From: a virus | Length of the DNA stretch: 64,000 nt | Virus record (IMG/VR): IMGVR_UViG_3300033571_028151 | Location: 22,708 to 86,707 of that record | Direction: 5' to 3' (one strand) | Shown here: one piece after another, positions 7,241 through 14,928 of the stretch | Layout of the letters: the number at the start of each line of letters is the position of its first letter | Numbering within the stretch: the first letter of the stretch is position 1 | The notes under the pieces: generated by a model | What the model was told of the DNA's origin: nothing | The model's input: only the letters and a program-made list of their open reading frames with translations | Database searches by the model: none | Position numbers and translations under genes: made by a program

Positions 7241-8711
7241 AGAACTTGTGTGCGCCGGCTTTTCCGGCGTTTGGGTCGAGTCGCTGGAGTGCGACGACGC
7301 TGTTAAGACTATTCGTGCGCTGGCCGAAGAGCGCAAGTGGGGCTTCGACGTCTGGGATATCGACCAGCAGTTGGAAAGCGGTATGGTCGCCGCACCCGGC
7401 CCGCTTCAGGCGATCCGGTCGATGGACCTGCCCAAGACAAACGAGACGCAGATTCTCGTGCTCAAGAACTTCCACCGGTACCTGCCCAACCCCGAGGTTT
7501 TGCAGGCGCTGGCCAACCGCGTTGTCCGCGGCAAGGGTGAGGGCCGTTACGTTGTGATCGTTGCGCCGACGGTTGCGCTTCAGCCCGAGATCGAGAAGTT
7601 GTTTACGGTCGTTCATCACGAACTGCCGGACGAGACGCAGTTGAAGGACATCTGCAACGATCTGTTCGGCGAGGGTTCGGCGTTTGAGAAGCCGACCGAC
7701 GAACAGGTGGGCAGCGTTGTTGACGCCTCCCGCGGCTTGACCCGGCAGGAGGCCGAGAACGCCTACGCGCTTTCGCTGGTGCGCAACAACAAGTTGGAGC
7801 CGGACACGATCTGGGGTATCAAGGCGCAGACGCTCGAAAAGAGCGGCACCATGACTCTGTATCGCGGCGACGCCAACTTCGAGAACCTTGGCGGCCTCGA
7901 AAACCTCAAGCAGTTTTGCATCCGCGCCATGAAGCGGCAGGGTGAAAAGAACGTCGATAAGCGACCCAAGGGCGTGCTGCTGCTGTCGCCTCCGGGCTGC
8001 GGCAAGTCCCAGTTCGCCAAAGCGCTGGGCAACGAGGTCGGCCGCCCGACCGTGATGCTCGACTTCGGCAGCCTGATGGGCAAGTTCGTGGGCGAGTCCG
8101 AGGGCAACATGCGGCGCGCCCTCAAGCAGGTCGACGCCATGGCGCCGTGCGTGCTGTTCGTCGACGAGATCGAGAAGGGTCTTGCTGGCGTCGGTTCGTC
8201 CGGCCAGACCGACAGCGGCGTCTCTGCCCGGCTGTTCGGTACGCTCCTGACGTGGCTCAACGACCACACGTCGGACGTGTTCTTCATCGGCACCTGTAAC
8301 GACGCCAGCCAGTTGCCGGCGCCGTTCGCCCGAGCCGAGCGTTTCGACGGCGTGTTCTTCGTCGACCTGCCCGGCGACGACCAGCGGCAGCGTATCTGGG
8401 ATATCTATCTAAATCACTTCGGCATCGACAAAGCGCAGCAGCGTCCGGACGATACCAACTGGACTGGTGCCGAGATCAAGTCGTGCTGCCGTCTGGCGGC
8501 GCTTCTGGACATCCCGCTCATCGAGGCGGCCCAGAACGTCGTGCCGGTGGCTGTGACCAGCGCCGAGCAGATCGAAAGCCTGCGCAAGTGGGCCGAGGGT
8601 CGGTGCCTGTCGGCGGATAACCCGGGGTTGTACTCGCGCGTGGGAAAAGCCCGTCCGGCGCCCGTCGCAAGCGGTCGCCGTAAGATTTCCGCTTCCCCGA
8701 GCGAAAACTGA
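7218..8711 (+). CDS. Ycf46-like AAA+ ATPase
   Basis: 497 residues. The N-terminal 210 residues follow the Ycf46 plan: KELVCAGFSGVWVESLE, then FDVWDI, then a helicase-like strand ILVLKNFHRYLPNPEVLQAL and IVAPTVALQPEIEKLF. The AAA+ module has Walker A SPPGCGKS (257-264), Walker B CVLFVDEIEKG (311-321), sensor-1 N361 (GTCND) and arginine-finger candidates R372/R375. Ycf46 proteins occur in cyanobacteria, plastids and planctomycetes, and I know of no settled biochemical role. The last 25 residues are basic and Ser/Pro-rich. The stop lies within a terminator-like hairpin, and the eight-hairpin array follows. Confidence 0.8.
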   Translation: MSLEKEIKELVCAGFSGVWVESLECDDAVKTIRALAEERKWGFDVWDIDQQLESGMVAAPGPLQAIRSMDLPKTNETQILVLKNFHRYLPNPEVLQALANRVVRGKGEGRYVVIVAPTVALQPEIEKLFTVVHHELPDETQLKDICNDLFGEGSAFEKPTDEQVGSVVDASRGLTRQEAENAYALSLVRNNKLEPDTIWGIKAQTLEKSGTMTLYRGDANFENLGGLENLKQFCIRAMKRQGEKNVDKRPKGVLLLSPPGCGKSQFAKALGNEVGRPTVMLDFGSLMGKFVGESEGNMRRALKQVDAMAPCVLFVDEIEKGLAGVGSSGQTDSGVSARLFGTLLTWLNDHTSDVFFIGTCNDASQLPAPFARAERFDGVFFVDLPGDDQRQRIWDIYLNHFGIDKAQQRPDDTNWTGAEIKSCCRLAALLDIPLIEAAQNVVPVAVTSAEQIESLRKWAEGRCLSADNPGLYSRVGKARPAPVASGRRKISASPSEN

Positions 8712-8750
8712 GTTTTTCGCTAATCCTTGCGATTTCACTACGAAGTGAAA
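8701..8750 (+). terminator. Paired hairpins at the end of the AAA+ gene
   Basis: GCGAAAA (8701-8707) pairs with TTTTCGC (8714-8720) across the stop codon. A second perfect hairpin TTTCACT-ACGA-AGTGAAA spans 8733-8750. Neither has a classical T-tract after it. They probably mark the transcript end or protect its 3' end. A run of A/G-rich GTGAAAAGCGA-like repeats follows before the large array. Confidence 0.4.
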
Positions 8751-8780
8751 AGCGAGTGAAAAGCGACCGAAAAGCAAACT

Positions 8781-9047
8781 TTGACTGCCACGTGACGGCA
8801 GTCAATTTTGACTCCGGCAAAACCGGGAGTCAGACTCCCCCAAACCCGGCAGTCAATTTTGACTCCGGCAAAACCGGGAGTCAGACTCCCCCAAACCCGG
8901 GAGTCGATTTTTGACTGCCACGTGACGGCAGTCAATTTTGACTGCCACGTGACGGCAGTCAATCTGGTCGGCCCAATGTCGAGTTTTGTTGCAAAAAAAC
9001 ATGACACAGCGCCGGCGCCCGTACTGACTGCCGCGTAACGGCAGTCA
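8781..9047. repeat. Array of eight short inverted repeats in a gene-free gap
   Basis: The 354-base gap between 8711 and 9065 has no credible gene. It holds three hairpin types. Type A, TTGACTGCC-ACGTGAC-GGCAGTCAA, occurs at 8781-8805, 8911-8935 and 8938-8962, with a variant at 9025-9047. Type B, TGACTCCGG-CAAAA-CCGGGAGTCA (one bulge), is at 8809-8832 and 8860-8883. Type C, GACTCCC...GGGAGTC, is perfect at 8884-8905 and has one mismatch at 8833-8854. Types B and C form a 51-bp tandem repeat (8801-8851, 8852-8902). Stems are conserved although loops differ, which suggests that structure or protein binding is selected. The role is unknown: terminators, an origin, binding sites or a structured RNA are all possible. 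Confidence 0.9.
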
Positions 9048-9064
9048 AAATTCCGGAGACGACT

Positions 9065-9376
9065 ATGTCTGACATTGACAAGATGCTTGAAGACGGATAC
9101 GCGGTTATCCTCTACCCAAACCGCTTAGGCACCGCCACGATGGCGTTCATTGACGGCGAAGACTGGACAGCCGTTCAAGCGGTGATCGACGACCTGCCAG
9201 ATGAGCAAGTCCTAGACATTCGCCGCCCTGTTGCGCCAGAAAGCGTCAACGAGGGCGTAGCGCGCATTGGCCGCAAGATGCGCCGCGAGGGCGAATATGA
9301 AAACTGGGACGAGAAGATGAAATCGTTTGGTTTACCAAACGCGTCTGAACGACCCTCACAACACGTGAAAGATTAA
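9065..9376 (+). CDS. Hypothetical protein
   Basis: 103 residues from ATG 9065, after GGAG at 9055. An acidic N-terminal half (EDGYAVILYPNRLGTATMAF) looks alpha/beta. The C-terminal half is charged and helical. It is the first gene after the hairpin array, whose last repeat lies just upstream of its ribosome site. No family recognised. Confidence 0.65.
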   Translation: MSDIDKMLEDGYAVILYPNRLGTATMAFIDGEDWTAVQAVIDDLPDEQVLDIRRPVAPESVNEGVARIGRKMRREGEYENWDEKMKSFGLPNASERPSQHVKD

Positions 9377-9402
9377 CACACTCATCCCGCAGTAACGCGA
9401 AC

Positions 9403-9618
9403 ATGGCACTTCCAAAAACAATCTGCACATCGTGCGGCGAGATTATTGACGAAAGCGACGACCAGTGCCGGCCTGATCCGGCATGGAAAATTGACGGACA
9501 GCCAAAGTGCAAAGACTGTTATTTGGAGTTGGCGTGTGGGCGCATAGTGGCCCCGCAACCGTCGCACAAACCTCCGCACGAAAATTTAACGCCACGACAA
9601 AGGACGAAACTCAACTAA
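9403..9618 (+). CDS. Small zinc-ribbon protein
   Basis: 71 residues. Two CxxC pairs, TSCGE near residue 10 and KDCYLELAC near residue 37, would hold one zinc ion. The tail is basic and Pro-rich. Small proteins of this kind often bind nucleic acid or protein partners. It has no strong ribosome site. Confidence 0.55.
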   Translation: MALPKTICTSCGEIIDESDDQCRPDPAWKIDGQPKCKDCYLELACGRIVAPQPSHKPPHENLTPRQRTKLN

Positions 9619-9620
9619 AC

Positions 9621-10571
9621 ATGTCAACAGAAACAGAAAACACGATTGAAGTAGCGAACGAAGGTGTCGTCGAAACGGCGAATGAACTGCGCCAGACGAT
9701 GGGCGCCGTCAAGTTGTCGTTCTCGTGGCTGGGCACGCAGCGCAAGTTGTCCGACACGCAGACCAAGCAGGCGGCCGATACTTTTCACGCGGCCACTGAT
9801 CTGGTTACCGCGTCCAAGCGGCTGATCGACACCAAGAACAACACCTACCGCGTCCTGACCGCAATCAAGAGTCAGGCGTCGAGTTATTGGCGCAGCATGA
9901 CCCTGCCCTATCCGCAGGAAGGTATTCGGTTGATCAAGCAAGACGAGATCGCAGCATTTGAAGCGAAGATGCGGGAGTTCAAGGAGCAACTTGCCGCAGC
10001 GGCTGCCAACCTCCAGTTGGAGTACGAGTCCATCAAGGAAGCGGCACGGGAAAAACTGGGTGACCTGTTTAATCCCAACGACTACCCGCCTACCCTTGAA
10101 GGCGTCTTTGATATCAAATGGGAGTATCCGCCTGTCGAGCCGCCGAACTACCTGATGACGTTCAACCCCGAGTTGTACACGCAGGAGCAGTCACGGGTTC
10201 AGCAGCGGTTCGAGACTGCGGTTATCATGGCCGAAAACGCGTTTGCTGAGCAGTTGCAGGAAATGATCGCGCATCTGGTCGAGCGGCTGACCGACGAGCC
10301 TGATGGTACTAAAAAGACGTTCAAGGCGTCGGCGATTGAGAACTTCAAGGAGTTCTATGAAAACTTCCGCCGCATGAACGTGCGATCCAACGCGCAGTTG
10401 GAAGGGTTGATTCAGCAGGCAAATGACCTTGTCGCTGGCATCGACGCCAAGGACTTGCGCAAAAACAATGACCTGCGGCAGAACCTGACGCAGCAGATGA
10501 CGACGGTCAAGACGGCGCTGGACAGTTTGATCACGAATGCCCCGAGGCGGCGCGTGCTGCCCATGAGTTGA
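9621..10571 (+). CDS. Helical protein, possibly DUF3150-like
   Basis: 316 residues from ATG 9621, 2 bases after the previous stop. Mostly helical, with long charged stretches around residues 100-150 and 230-310. The layout, a helical start followed by a REKLGDLFNPNDYPPTLEGVFDIKWEY-like central strand pair, resembles DUF3150 proteins of phages and plasmids. I am not certain of this. DUF3150 genes often lie near AAA+ ATPase genes. The role is unknown. Confidence 0.6.
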   Translation: MSTETENTIEVANEGVVETANELRQTMGAVKLSFSWLGTQRKLSDTQTKQAADTFHAATDLVTASKRLIDTKNNTYRVLTAIKSQASSYWRSMTLPYPQEGIRLIKQDEIAAFEAKMREFKEQLAAAAANLQLEYESIKEAAREKLGDLFNPNDYPPTLEGVFDIKWEYPPVEPPNYLMTFNPELYTQEQSRVQQRFETAVIMAENAFAEQLQEMIAHLVERLTDEPDGTKKTFKASAIENFKEFYENFRRMNVRSNAQLEGLIQQANDLVAGIDAKDLRKNNDLRQNLTQQMTTVKTALDSLITNAPRRRVLPMS

Positions 10572-10573
10572 AA

Positions 10574-11584
10574 ATGACAGAAATCGTAGAAGCACCTCCT
10601 GTAATCACACCTCCAATTGAGCAGTTGGAGGAAATAAAGGTTATCAAGAAACGAAAACCAAGGCAGCCAAAACACGATTTCAAAGACGGTTCTGGCCGCG
10701 TGCCCGCGCACAAGCACGACAACGGCGGCGGCTGGGTTGCAGACACCGCGGCAGTCGACGACTGTGTTTATATCGGCCGGCGATGCGAGATATTTAACCG
10801 CGCGACAGTCAAGGGGCCTGTGCGCCTCGAAGGCACGTCCCGTATTTCTGGCAGCGCCGTCGTATCGGGCGGCGTTACGCTGCGCAACAGCGGCCAGATA
10901 TACGGCAAAGCAGTTGTACGCGACACGACAATCGTTGAGGGCAACGCGCGCATTTTTGGTCAAGCGCACGTGTCTGGTACAAGCCGGCTTTATCACACGG
11001 CGTACGTAAACGAAAGCGCGCAAGTATTTTCAACGACGATGACGGGCGACGTCCGTATCGGCGGCAATGCGCTGGTTGTGCGCAGCACGCTAGACGGCGG
11101 GTCCGTCGGCATGATCGAGATTAAAGGCGATTGCTCTGTCATCCACGGCATCATTCGCGGCCGCGCGCTGGTTGAAAATCAAGCCCAACTAATCCGTAGC
11201 CAGATCAACAATCACCACCAGACCGCGGCCGTTAATTTGCGAGACTTTGCCGTAGTCGCCGATCAGTCGTCTATTTCGTACCCGATTGTGCTGCGAGATC
11301 ACGTCGTGCTGATTCACTCTATCTTTTCTGTTGAGTACGGCGATTACCACACCATGGCTGACAATATTGTTACGCTAAACCAGCGCAGCGTGTTTCAGCA
11401 TCAAGAATTTCGCACGCGGGCAAGTTTGCAAAACTATTTAAACCTGCTGGCACAATACGGCGGCCGACTTGGTGCTGCCCAGATTATGCCAAATGGCCAA
11501 GTTGCCAACTTCCCAGCCCGACGAATTTCCGCAGAACCCGCCGGACCGCGGCGACTTATGCGCTTGCAAGAGGCCACGTCATGA
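10574..11584 (+). CDS. Left-handed beta-helix (hexapeptide-repeat) protein
   Basis: 336 residues from ATG 10574. After a charged, Pro-rich N-terminus, residues 55-210 contain repeated short strands with the hexapeptide rhythm (SGSAVVSGGVTLRNSGQIYG, GNARIFGQAHVSGTSRL), typical of left-handed beta-helices. Such folds occur in acyltransferases, polymer-forming proteins and phage structural or accessory proteins. No catalytic His typical of acyltransferases is obvious. It might scaffold or bind glycans. Confidence 0.65.
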   Translation: MTEIVEAPPVITPPIEQLEEIKVIKKRKPRQPKHDFKDGSGRVPAHKHDNGGGWVADTAAVDDCVYIGRRCEIFNRATVKGPVRLEGTSRISGSAVVSGGVTLRNSGQIYGKAVVRDTTIVEGNARIFGQAHVSGTSRLYHTAYVNESAQVFSTTMTGDVRIGGNALVVRSTLDGGSVGMIEIKGDCSVIHGIIRGRALVENQAQLIRSQINNHHQTAAVNLRDFAVVADQSSISYPIVLRDHVVLIHSIFSVEYGDYHTMADNIVTLNQRSVFQHQEFRTRASLQNYLNLLAQYGGRLGAAQIMPNGQVANFPARRISAEPAGPRRLMRLQEATS

Positions 11585-11844
11585 ACCTATACTTCCGCCC
11601 CGACGGTTCAGCGCAGTGCCTATACGGTGAAAGCATCGCGCTGGCAGAACTTGGAGCACTCGACATCAAGCGCGCCAGCCACGTCGAACCAGACCAGCAC
11701 AAACCCGGCACATGGTATATCGACCTTGCGCCAGTCGGCGGCCCGCGCGTAGACGGGTTTGCATCGCGCGCCGACGCCCTTGCGGCCGAGGAAGCGTGGC
11801 TCAACCAAAAGATGCGCAACGAACATGTGCAGGTGGTCGAATGA
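11581..11844 (+). CDS. Hypothetical protein
   Basis: 87 residues, overlapping the previous stop by 4 bases (ATGA). A beta-strand half (MNLYFRPDGSAQCLYGE) precedes an alpha-helical end (RADALAAEEAWLNQKM). No family recognised. Confidence 0.6.
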   Translation: MNLYFRPDGSAQCLYGESIALAELGALDIKRASHVEPDQHKPGTWYIDLAPVGGPRVDGFASRADALAAEEAWLNQKMRNEHVQVVE

Positions 11845-12203
11845 CCAACTGGATTCCGTGGGATATCGACGACGATGACGGCGAAAACCCCCTAGGAAAA
11901 CCGGGCACGTTTGAGTTCAATGTCGAATTCGACTACGATCCCGGTGACCCGGGTTGCCGTTATGACTACAACGGAGACGGTTATCCGAGCCACGACGCGC
12001 ACGCTATCGTGACCGGTGCCGAATGCAAAACTATAAAGTTGGAAGACTTGCCGCAGCGGCCTCCAACCGAAAACGAAATCAAACTGCTGGAGGATTGGTT
12101 CTTGTCGATGCTCAGCAAAGACAACCGACTCCGCCGGCAGATTGAGTCGTGCGGTCTCGACCAAATGTGCGTCGAGCCGGACGAGGATGATTGGGACGAT
12201 TGA
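11841..12203 (+). CDS. Acidic hypothetical protein
   Basis: 120 residues from ATG 11841, overlapping the stop before. Very acidic at both ends (DIDDDDGENP and EPDEDDWDD), with an Asp/Gly/Tyr-rich middle (DYDPGDPGCRYDYNGDGY) that could bind calcium, and a helical segment near residues 80-105. No known family. Confidence 0.6.
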   Translation: MTNWIPWDIDDDDGENPLGKPGTFEFNVEFDYDPGDPGCRYDYNGDGYPSHDAHAIVTGAECKTIKLEDLPQRPPTENEIKLLEDWFLSMLSKDNRLRRQIESCGLDQMCVEPDEDDWDD

Positions 12204-12206
12204 CCC

Positions 12207-12222
12207 GTAGGCTTTTGCCTAC
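12207..12222 (+). terminator. Short intergenic hairpin
   Basis: GTAGGC-TTTT-GCCTAC is a perfect 6-bp stem with a 4-base loop, starting 4 bases after a stop. It has no T-tract. It may slow polymerase or protect the RNA end before the secreted-protein gene. Confidence 0.4.
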
Positions 12223-12242
12223 CTAACAAGGAAGAGGATTAA

Positions 12243-12584
12243 ATGCGTTACGCATTTATCGCGTTTGTTCTGTGTGCTTGCAGTGTTGTCCGCGGAGAGG
12301 ATGCCGCCAACAACGCCCCTAGCGTTCTCAACCACGGCCAGCCCACTGCGGCGGCTACCTCGCAGGCAGACATCGTGTCCGCCCCGGCGACGGTAACAAC
12401 GTGCGAGAACGGAACCTGCACCACGGAGCGGTCTTGCCGCTCGTCGTGCCGTCAGGGCCTGTTCGGCCGCACGATCGAGCGGACGCGTGAGGTGACTCGC
12501 GCTGTCGTCGAGGTGCCGGTGCAGGTGGTCAAGGCGCCGGTGCGGGTTGTCCGCGCTCGCCGCGGCTGCTGCAACTGCCGCTGA
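12243..12584 (+). CDS. Secreted Cys/Arg-rich protein
   Basis: 113 residues from ATG 12243 after AAGGAAGAGG. Residues 1-18 (MRYAFIAFVLCACSVVRG) form a signal peptide, with likely cleavage before Glu-Asp. The mature part has Cys-rich stretches (CENGTCTTERSCRSSC, and CCNC at the end) around a Val/Arg repeat (VEVPVQVVKAPVRVVRARR). Small secreted proteins of this make-up, ending in Arg-Arg-Gly-Cys-Cys, recall those of planctomycetes, which hints at the host. It is followed by a strong terminator, so this is probably a separately expressed exported protein. Confidence 0.6.
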   Translation: MRYAFIAFVLCACSVVRGEDAANNAPSVLNHGQPTAAATSQADIVSAPATVTTCENGTCTTERSCRSSCRQGLFGRTIERTREVTRAVVEVPVQVVKAPVRVVRARRGCCNCR

Positions 12585-12608
12585 TTTGTCGTAATTAATC
12601 ACCGCCAC

Positions 12609-12646
12609 GGAGGGCGTCGGGTATGTACTCGGCGCCCTCCTTTTTT
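12609..12646 (+). terminator. Intrinsic terminator
   Basis: GGAGGGCG (12609-12616) pairs with CGCCCTCC (12633-12640), with a 16-base loop, followed directly by six T (12641-12646). It ends the transcript carrying the secreted cysteine-rich protein. Confidence 0.85.
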
Positions 12647-12660
12647 ATACAGAGGAAAAA

Positions 12661-12888
12661 ATGCCCTACTTCAATGTGCACATTACCGAAAGTGTCAACA
12701 AAGAATTTGTCATCTGCGCACCGGATCGCGACAGCGTTGAAGAAGTTCTTGCTGCCGCCATCGCCGCCGAGAAGTTTGACAACAAGAAAATTATTCACCT
12801 GCGCACAAACAGCGATAGCGCCATGAGCGTTTACGACGGCGAAAAGGCTAATTGGACCGACGCACTTAAGCACTTAAAGGCCAAGTAA
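12661..12888 (+). CDS. Hypothetical protein
   Basis: 75 residues from ATG 12661 after AGAGGAAAAA. Alternating strand and helix (FNVHITESVN, EEVLAAAIAAEKF) suggests a small alpha/beta fold. First gene after the intrinsic terminator. Function unknown. Confidence 0.6.
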   Translation: MPYFNVHITESVNKEFVICAPDRDSVEEVLAAAIAAEKFDNKKIIHLRTNSDSAMSVYDGEKANWTDALKHLKAK

Positions 12889-12889
12889 C

Positions 12890-13393
12890 ATGGGAATCGA
12901 CATCTACCTCAAGTGGGATGGGATGACGGAAGAAGACCAGAAACGCCAGTACACCGGCTTCGATACGACGTCTGGCAGTGTCGGCTATCTCCGCGAGTCT
13001 TATCACGGCGGGCCGTACGCCACCAAAATCCTCGTCCGCGAAGCGTTCGAAGCCGACAACTGCGAGGCTGAAATTCCAGCCGCTATTTTGCGCGAACGCC
13101 TGACATCCGTTACAGAGCCGGCGACAGGCAAGGATGGCGGTCACAACGTCGCGGTTTTGTTATCTGAACTCATGAAGCAATCGGGCGTGGTTATTGACGG
13201 GCCGGTCATGAGCGGGCTGACGACGCCTATGACCGTCGAGGAAGCCTGTTACGCGCGTTGTTCAAATTTGTACCCTGACGACGGCCCGGAGTACGCCCAA
13301 AAAGTCGTACAGTCGTTTCGAGACTTTGTCGCGCTGGCGGAACAGAAGGAGCAGGAGACAGGAAAACCGTGCACCGTTTACGCATCTTACTAA
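12890..13393 (+). CDS. Conserved hypothetical protein, GIDIYLKW type
   Basis: 167 residues. Begins MGIDIYLKWDG and continues with VGYLRESYHGGPYATKILVREAF (about 33-55). I recall the combination of GIDIY and VGYLREAYHGGPYAT from other phage and bacterial hypothetical proteins, so the family seems widespread, but I know no function. It starts 1 base after the previous stop. Confidence 0.65.
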   Translation: MGIDIYLKWDGMTEEDQKRQYTGFDTTSGSVGYLRESYHGGPYATKILVREAFEADNCEAEIPAAILRERLTSVTEPATGKDGGHNVAVLLSELMKQSGVVIDGPVMSGLTTPMTVEEACYARCSNLYPDDGPEYAQKVVQSFRDFVALAEQKEQETGKPCTVYASY

Positions 13394-13396
13394 TTA

Positions 13397-13900
13397 ATGG
13401 CAGAAGAACCAGCCCCGCGGCAAAGCGTCGACCAAATATTTGACTGGCTCCGCAACCCGAAAAAAACACGCAACGACATGGTTGAAAGCATCAAACAATT
13501 CTGCAAACTTCTTTCCGCGCATAATGTTATTCGCGTCGAAGCGTACTACGACGGCTGCGGCGATTCCGGCGATCTTGAGACAATCAGCGTCGTGTCGTAC
13601 ATGACGCCGGCGCAAATTGAAGCCAACGTACAACACTCAAATAATCCCGCCGTTACGTCGCAAGAAATCAGAAACGACTGGAATCGCTGGGTAGAGAAGG
13701 TCACCAAAGAACCAAACAGCCTCATTACCCGCGAGGCGTGCGACAACTTTGTTGACGACCTTTTTGCGCTGCTTCCCGGCGGCTGGGAAATCGATTCGGG
13801 CAGTTACGGCGACATTGCCGTTACTATCGCCGACGAAAAGATCACAATCGAGCACAACGAACGATACACCGAAGTCAGAACCGAAAACTTTACGTACTAA
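13397..13900 (+). CDS. DUF6878-like protein
   Basis: 167 residues. The C-terminal third (LLPGGWEIDSGSYGDIAV, then ITIEHNERYTEV) matches my recollection of DUF6878 proteins, which end in a GWEinxGSyG block and an IEHneR block. These are small proteins in phages and plasmids with no known role. The N-terminal half is helical. Family assignment is by pattern only. Confidence 0.6.
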   Translation: MAEEPAPRQSVDQIFDWLRNPKKTRNDMVESIKQFCKLLSAHNVIRVEAYYDGCGDSGDLETISVVSYMTPAQIEANVQHSNNPAVTSQEIRNDWNRWVEKVTKEPNSLITREACDNFVDDLFALLPGGWEIDSGSYGDIAVTIADEKITIEHNERYTEVRTENFTY

Positions 13901-13902
13901 CG

Positions 13903-14154
13903 ATGAGCGTACGCGGACGATCAATGTGGGCGTGGGAATACGCCACGTACACAAACTTTGGCACAAACCGAAAACGCAAAATATCAAAGCATTTTTCTCT
14001 TGCCGCAGCCAAACGCGCATTTAAACGTTTGCGCAAAATTTACAGTCACGAAGGACGCGAACGCGGTCACGAAGAGTGGCGTTGCTGGCAAGAAGACCGT
14101 AGCGGGCAGATTATCAACGACACCAAAGAAATAGATAGGGCAGTCTATGTCTAG
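13903..14154 (+). CDS. Basic hypothetical protein
   Basis: 83 residues, very rich in Lys and Arg (NRKRKISKHFSLAAAKRAFK) with aromatic residues. Such a composition would suit nucleic-acid binding. It overlaps the next gene by 8 bases. No family recognised. Confidence 0.55.
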   Translation: MSVRGRSMWAWEYATYTNFGTNRKRKISKHFSLAAAKRAFKRLRKIYSHEGRERGHEEWRCWQEDRSGQIINDTKEIDRAVYV

Positions 14155-14380
14155 ACTTGGCCGTGTTTCATTCAAAGTCAACTACGTAGTTGATCTCGAC
14201 AATCAAGAAATGGTTGACGAGGCAAAACAGTGCGTCTTTGAAGACGTCATGAACGCCGTCAAGTACGACGAAGTACCCGCGCACATCACCGTCGAGTACG
14301 ACCCCGCCGCAAAACGTGAAGACATTCCAGAATTCCTTCTCGAAGTAACAGACGAAAATGAAGAGAGTCCGGCTGAATGA
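14147..14380 (+). CDS. Hypothetical protein
   Basis: 77 residues with the pattern strand-helix-strand (VSFKVNYVVDLDNQEMVDEA, AHITVEYDP), compatible with a small ferredoxin-like fold. Acidic tail. Overlaps both neighbours. Confidence 0.6.
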   Translation: MSRLGRVSFKVNYVVDLDNQEMVDEAKQCVFEDVMNAVKYDEVPAHITVEYDPAAKREDIPEFLLEVTDENEESPAE

Positions 14381-14591
14381 AGAAACTGACGCCGAAATGT
14401 CTTCCGCAGCCGAGTCCACGTGGGTCGGTGTCGGTCGAGACTTTTCGGTCTATATCAAGAAAACTGACGAAGGCGTCGCGGTAGATATCTACGCCCGAGG
14501 TTTTGAAGACTGTAACGCTTTGTCTTCGTGCTACGCGACGCACGATGACGTAGAAGAATTCCGGGAGGAACAAGACCTTGAAGTGGACTGA
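14358..14591 (+). CDS. Hypothetical protein
   Basis: 77 residues, overlapping the previous gene by 23 bases. ATG 14358 has no clear ribosome site; ATG 14397 is an alternative start that would shorten it by 13 residues. Mixed strand and helix, acidic. No family recognised. Confidence 0.5.
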   Translation: MKRVRLNEETDAEMSSAAESTWVGVGRDFSVYIKKTDEGVAVDIYARGFEDCNALSSCYATHDDVEEFREEQDLEVD

Positions 14592-14928
14592 AATTGATCC
14601 CAAGATCGTGCTCGCCGCCGCTGACATTTGCGACGGGCATACGATTTTCAAGCCAGAAGCGTTTATTGAAGTGGGCGTGCCGCAGGAATTAGTCGACCGC
14701 TGCACCAACATTTACGAAAGCGACTTCAGCGACCCGAAGCACACCATCAGCGGGCCGGACGGTACACCTGTCAACCAGATGCGAGGCATCTACGGCCTCG
14801 ACGCGCTGGAAAGCATGGTGCGAGATTTTGAACTGCCGCACGACGTCAAGTTTGGCCGCGGGTTTCAGGCCCGCATTTATCAGGAAGCGCTGCATAAGCA
14901 CCTCGTCGAAAAGGCTGGCACAGCATGA
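14578..14928 (+). CDS. Hypothetical protein, TTG start
   Basis: 116 residues from TTG 14578, preceded by GGGAGGAA about 10 bases upstream. It overlaps the end of the previous gene by 14 bases and the next by 4. Alpha-helical character (FIEVGVPQELVDRCTNIYE). No family recognised. Confidence 0.55.
   Translation: MKWTEIDPKIVLAAADICDGHTIFKPEAFIEVGVPQELVDRCTNIYESDFSDPKHTISGPDGTPVNQMRGIYGLDALESMVRDFELPHDVKFGRGFQARIYQEALHKHLVEKAGTA

Noticed and set aside
7164-8267. Long - strand frame opposite the AAA+ gene
   Set aside because: The + strand frame has clear AAA+ motifs. The - strand frame has none and would overlap a real gene fully.
8738-9038. Open frames on both strands across the hairpin array (76 and 89 residues)
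   Set aside because: They repeat the array unit with no ribosome site, and the frames exist only because the repeat length is a multiple of three. The inverted repeats explain them.
8781-9047. CRISPR array
   Set aside because: The repeats are interleaved hairpins with no unique spacers of regular length and no cas genes nearby.
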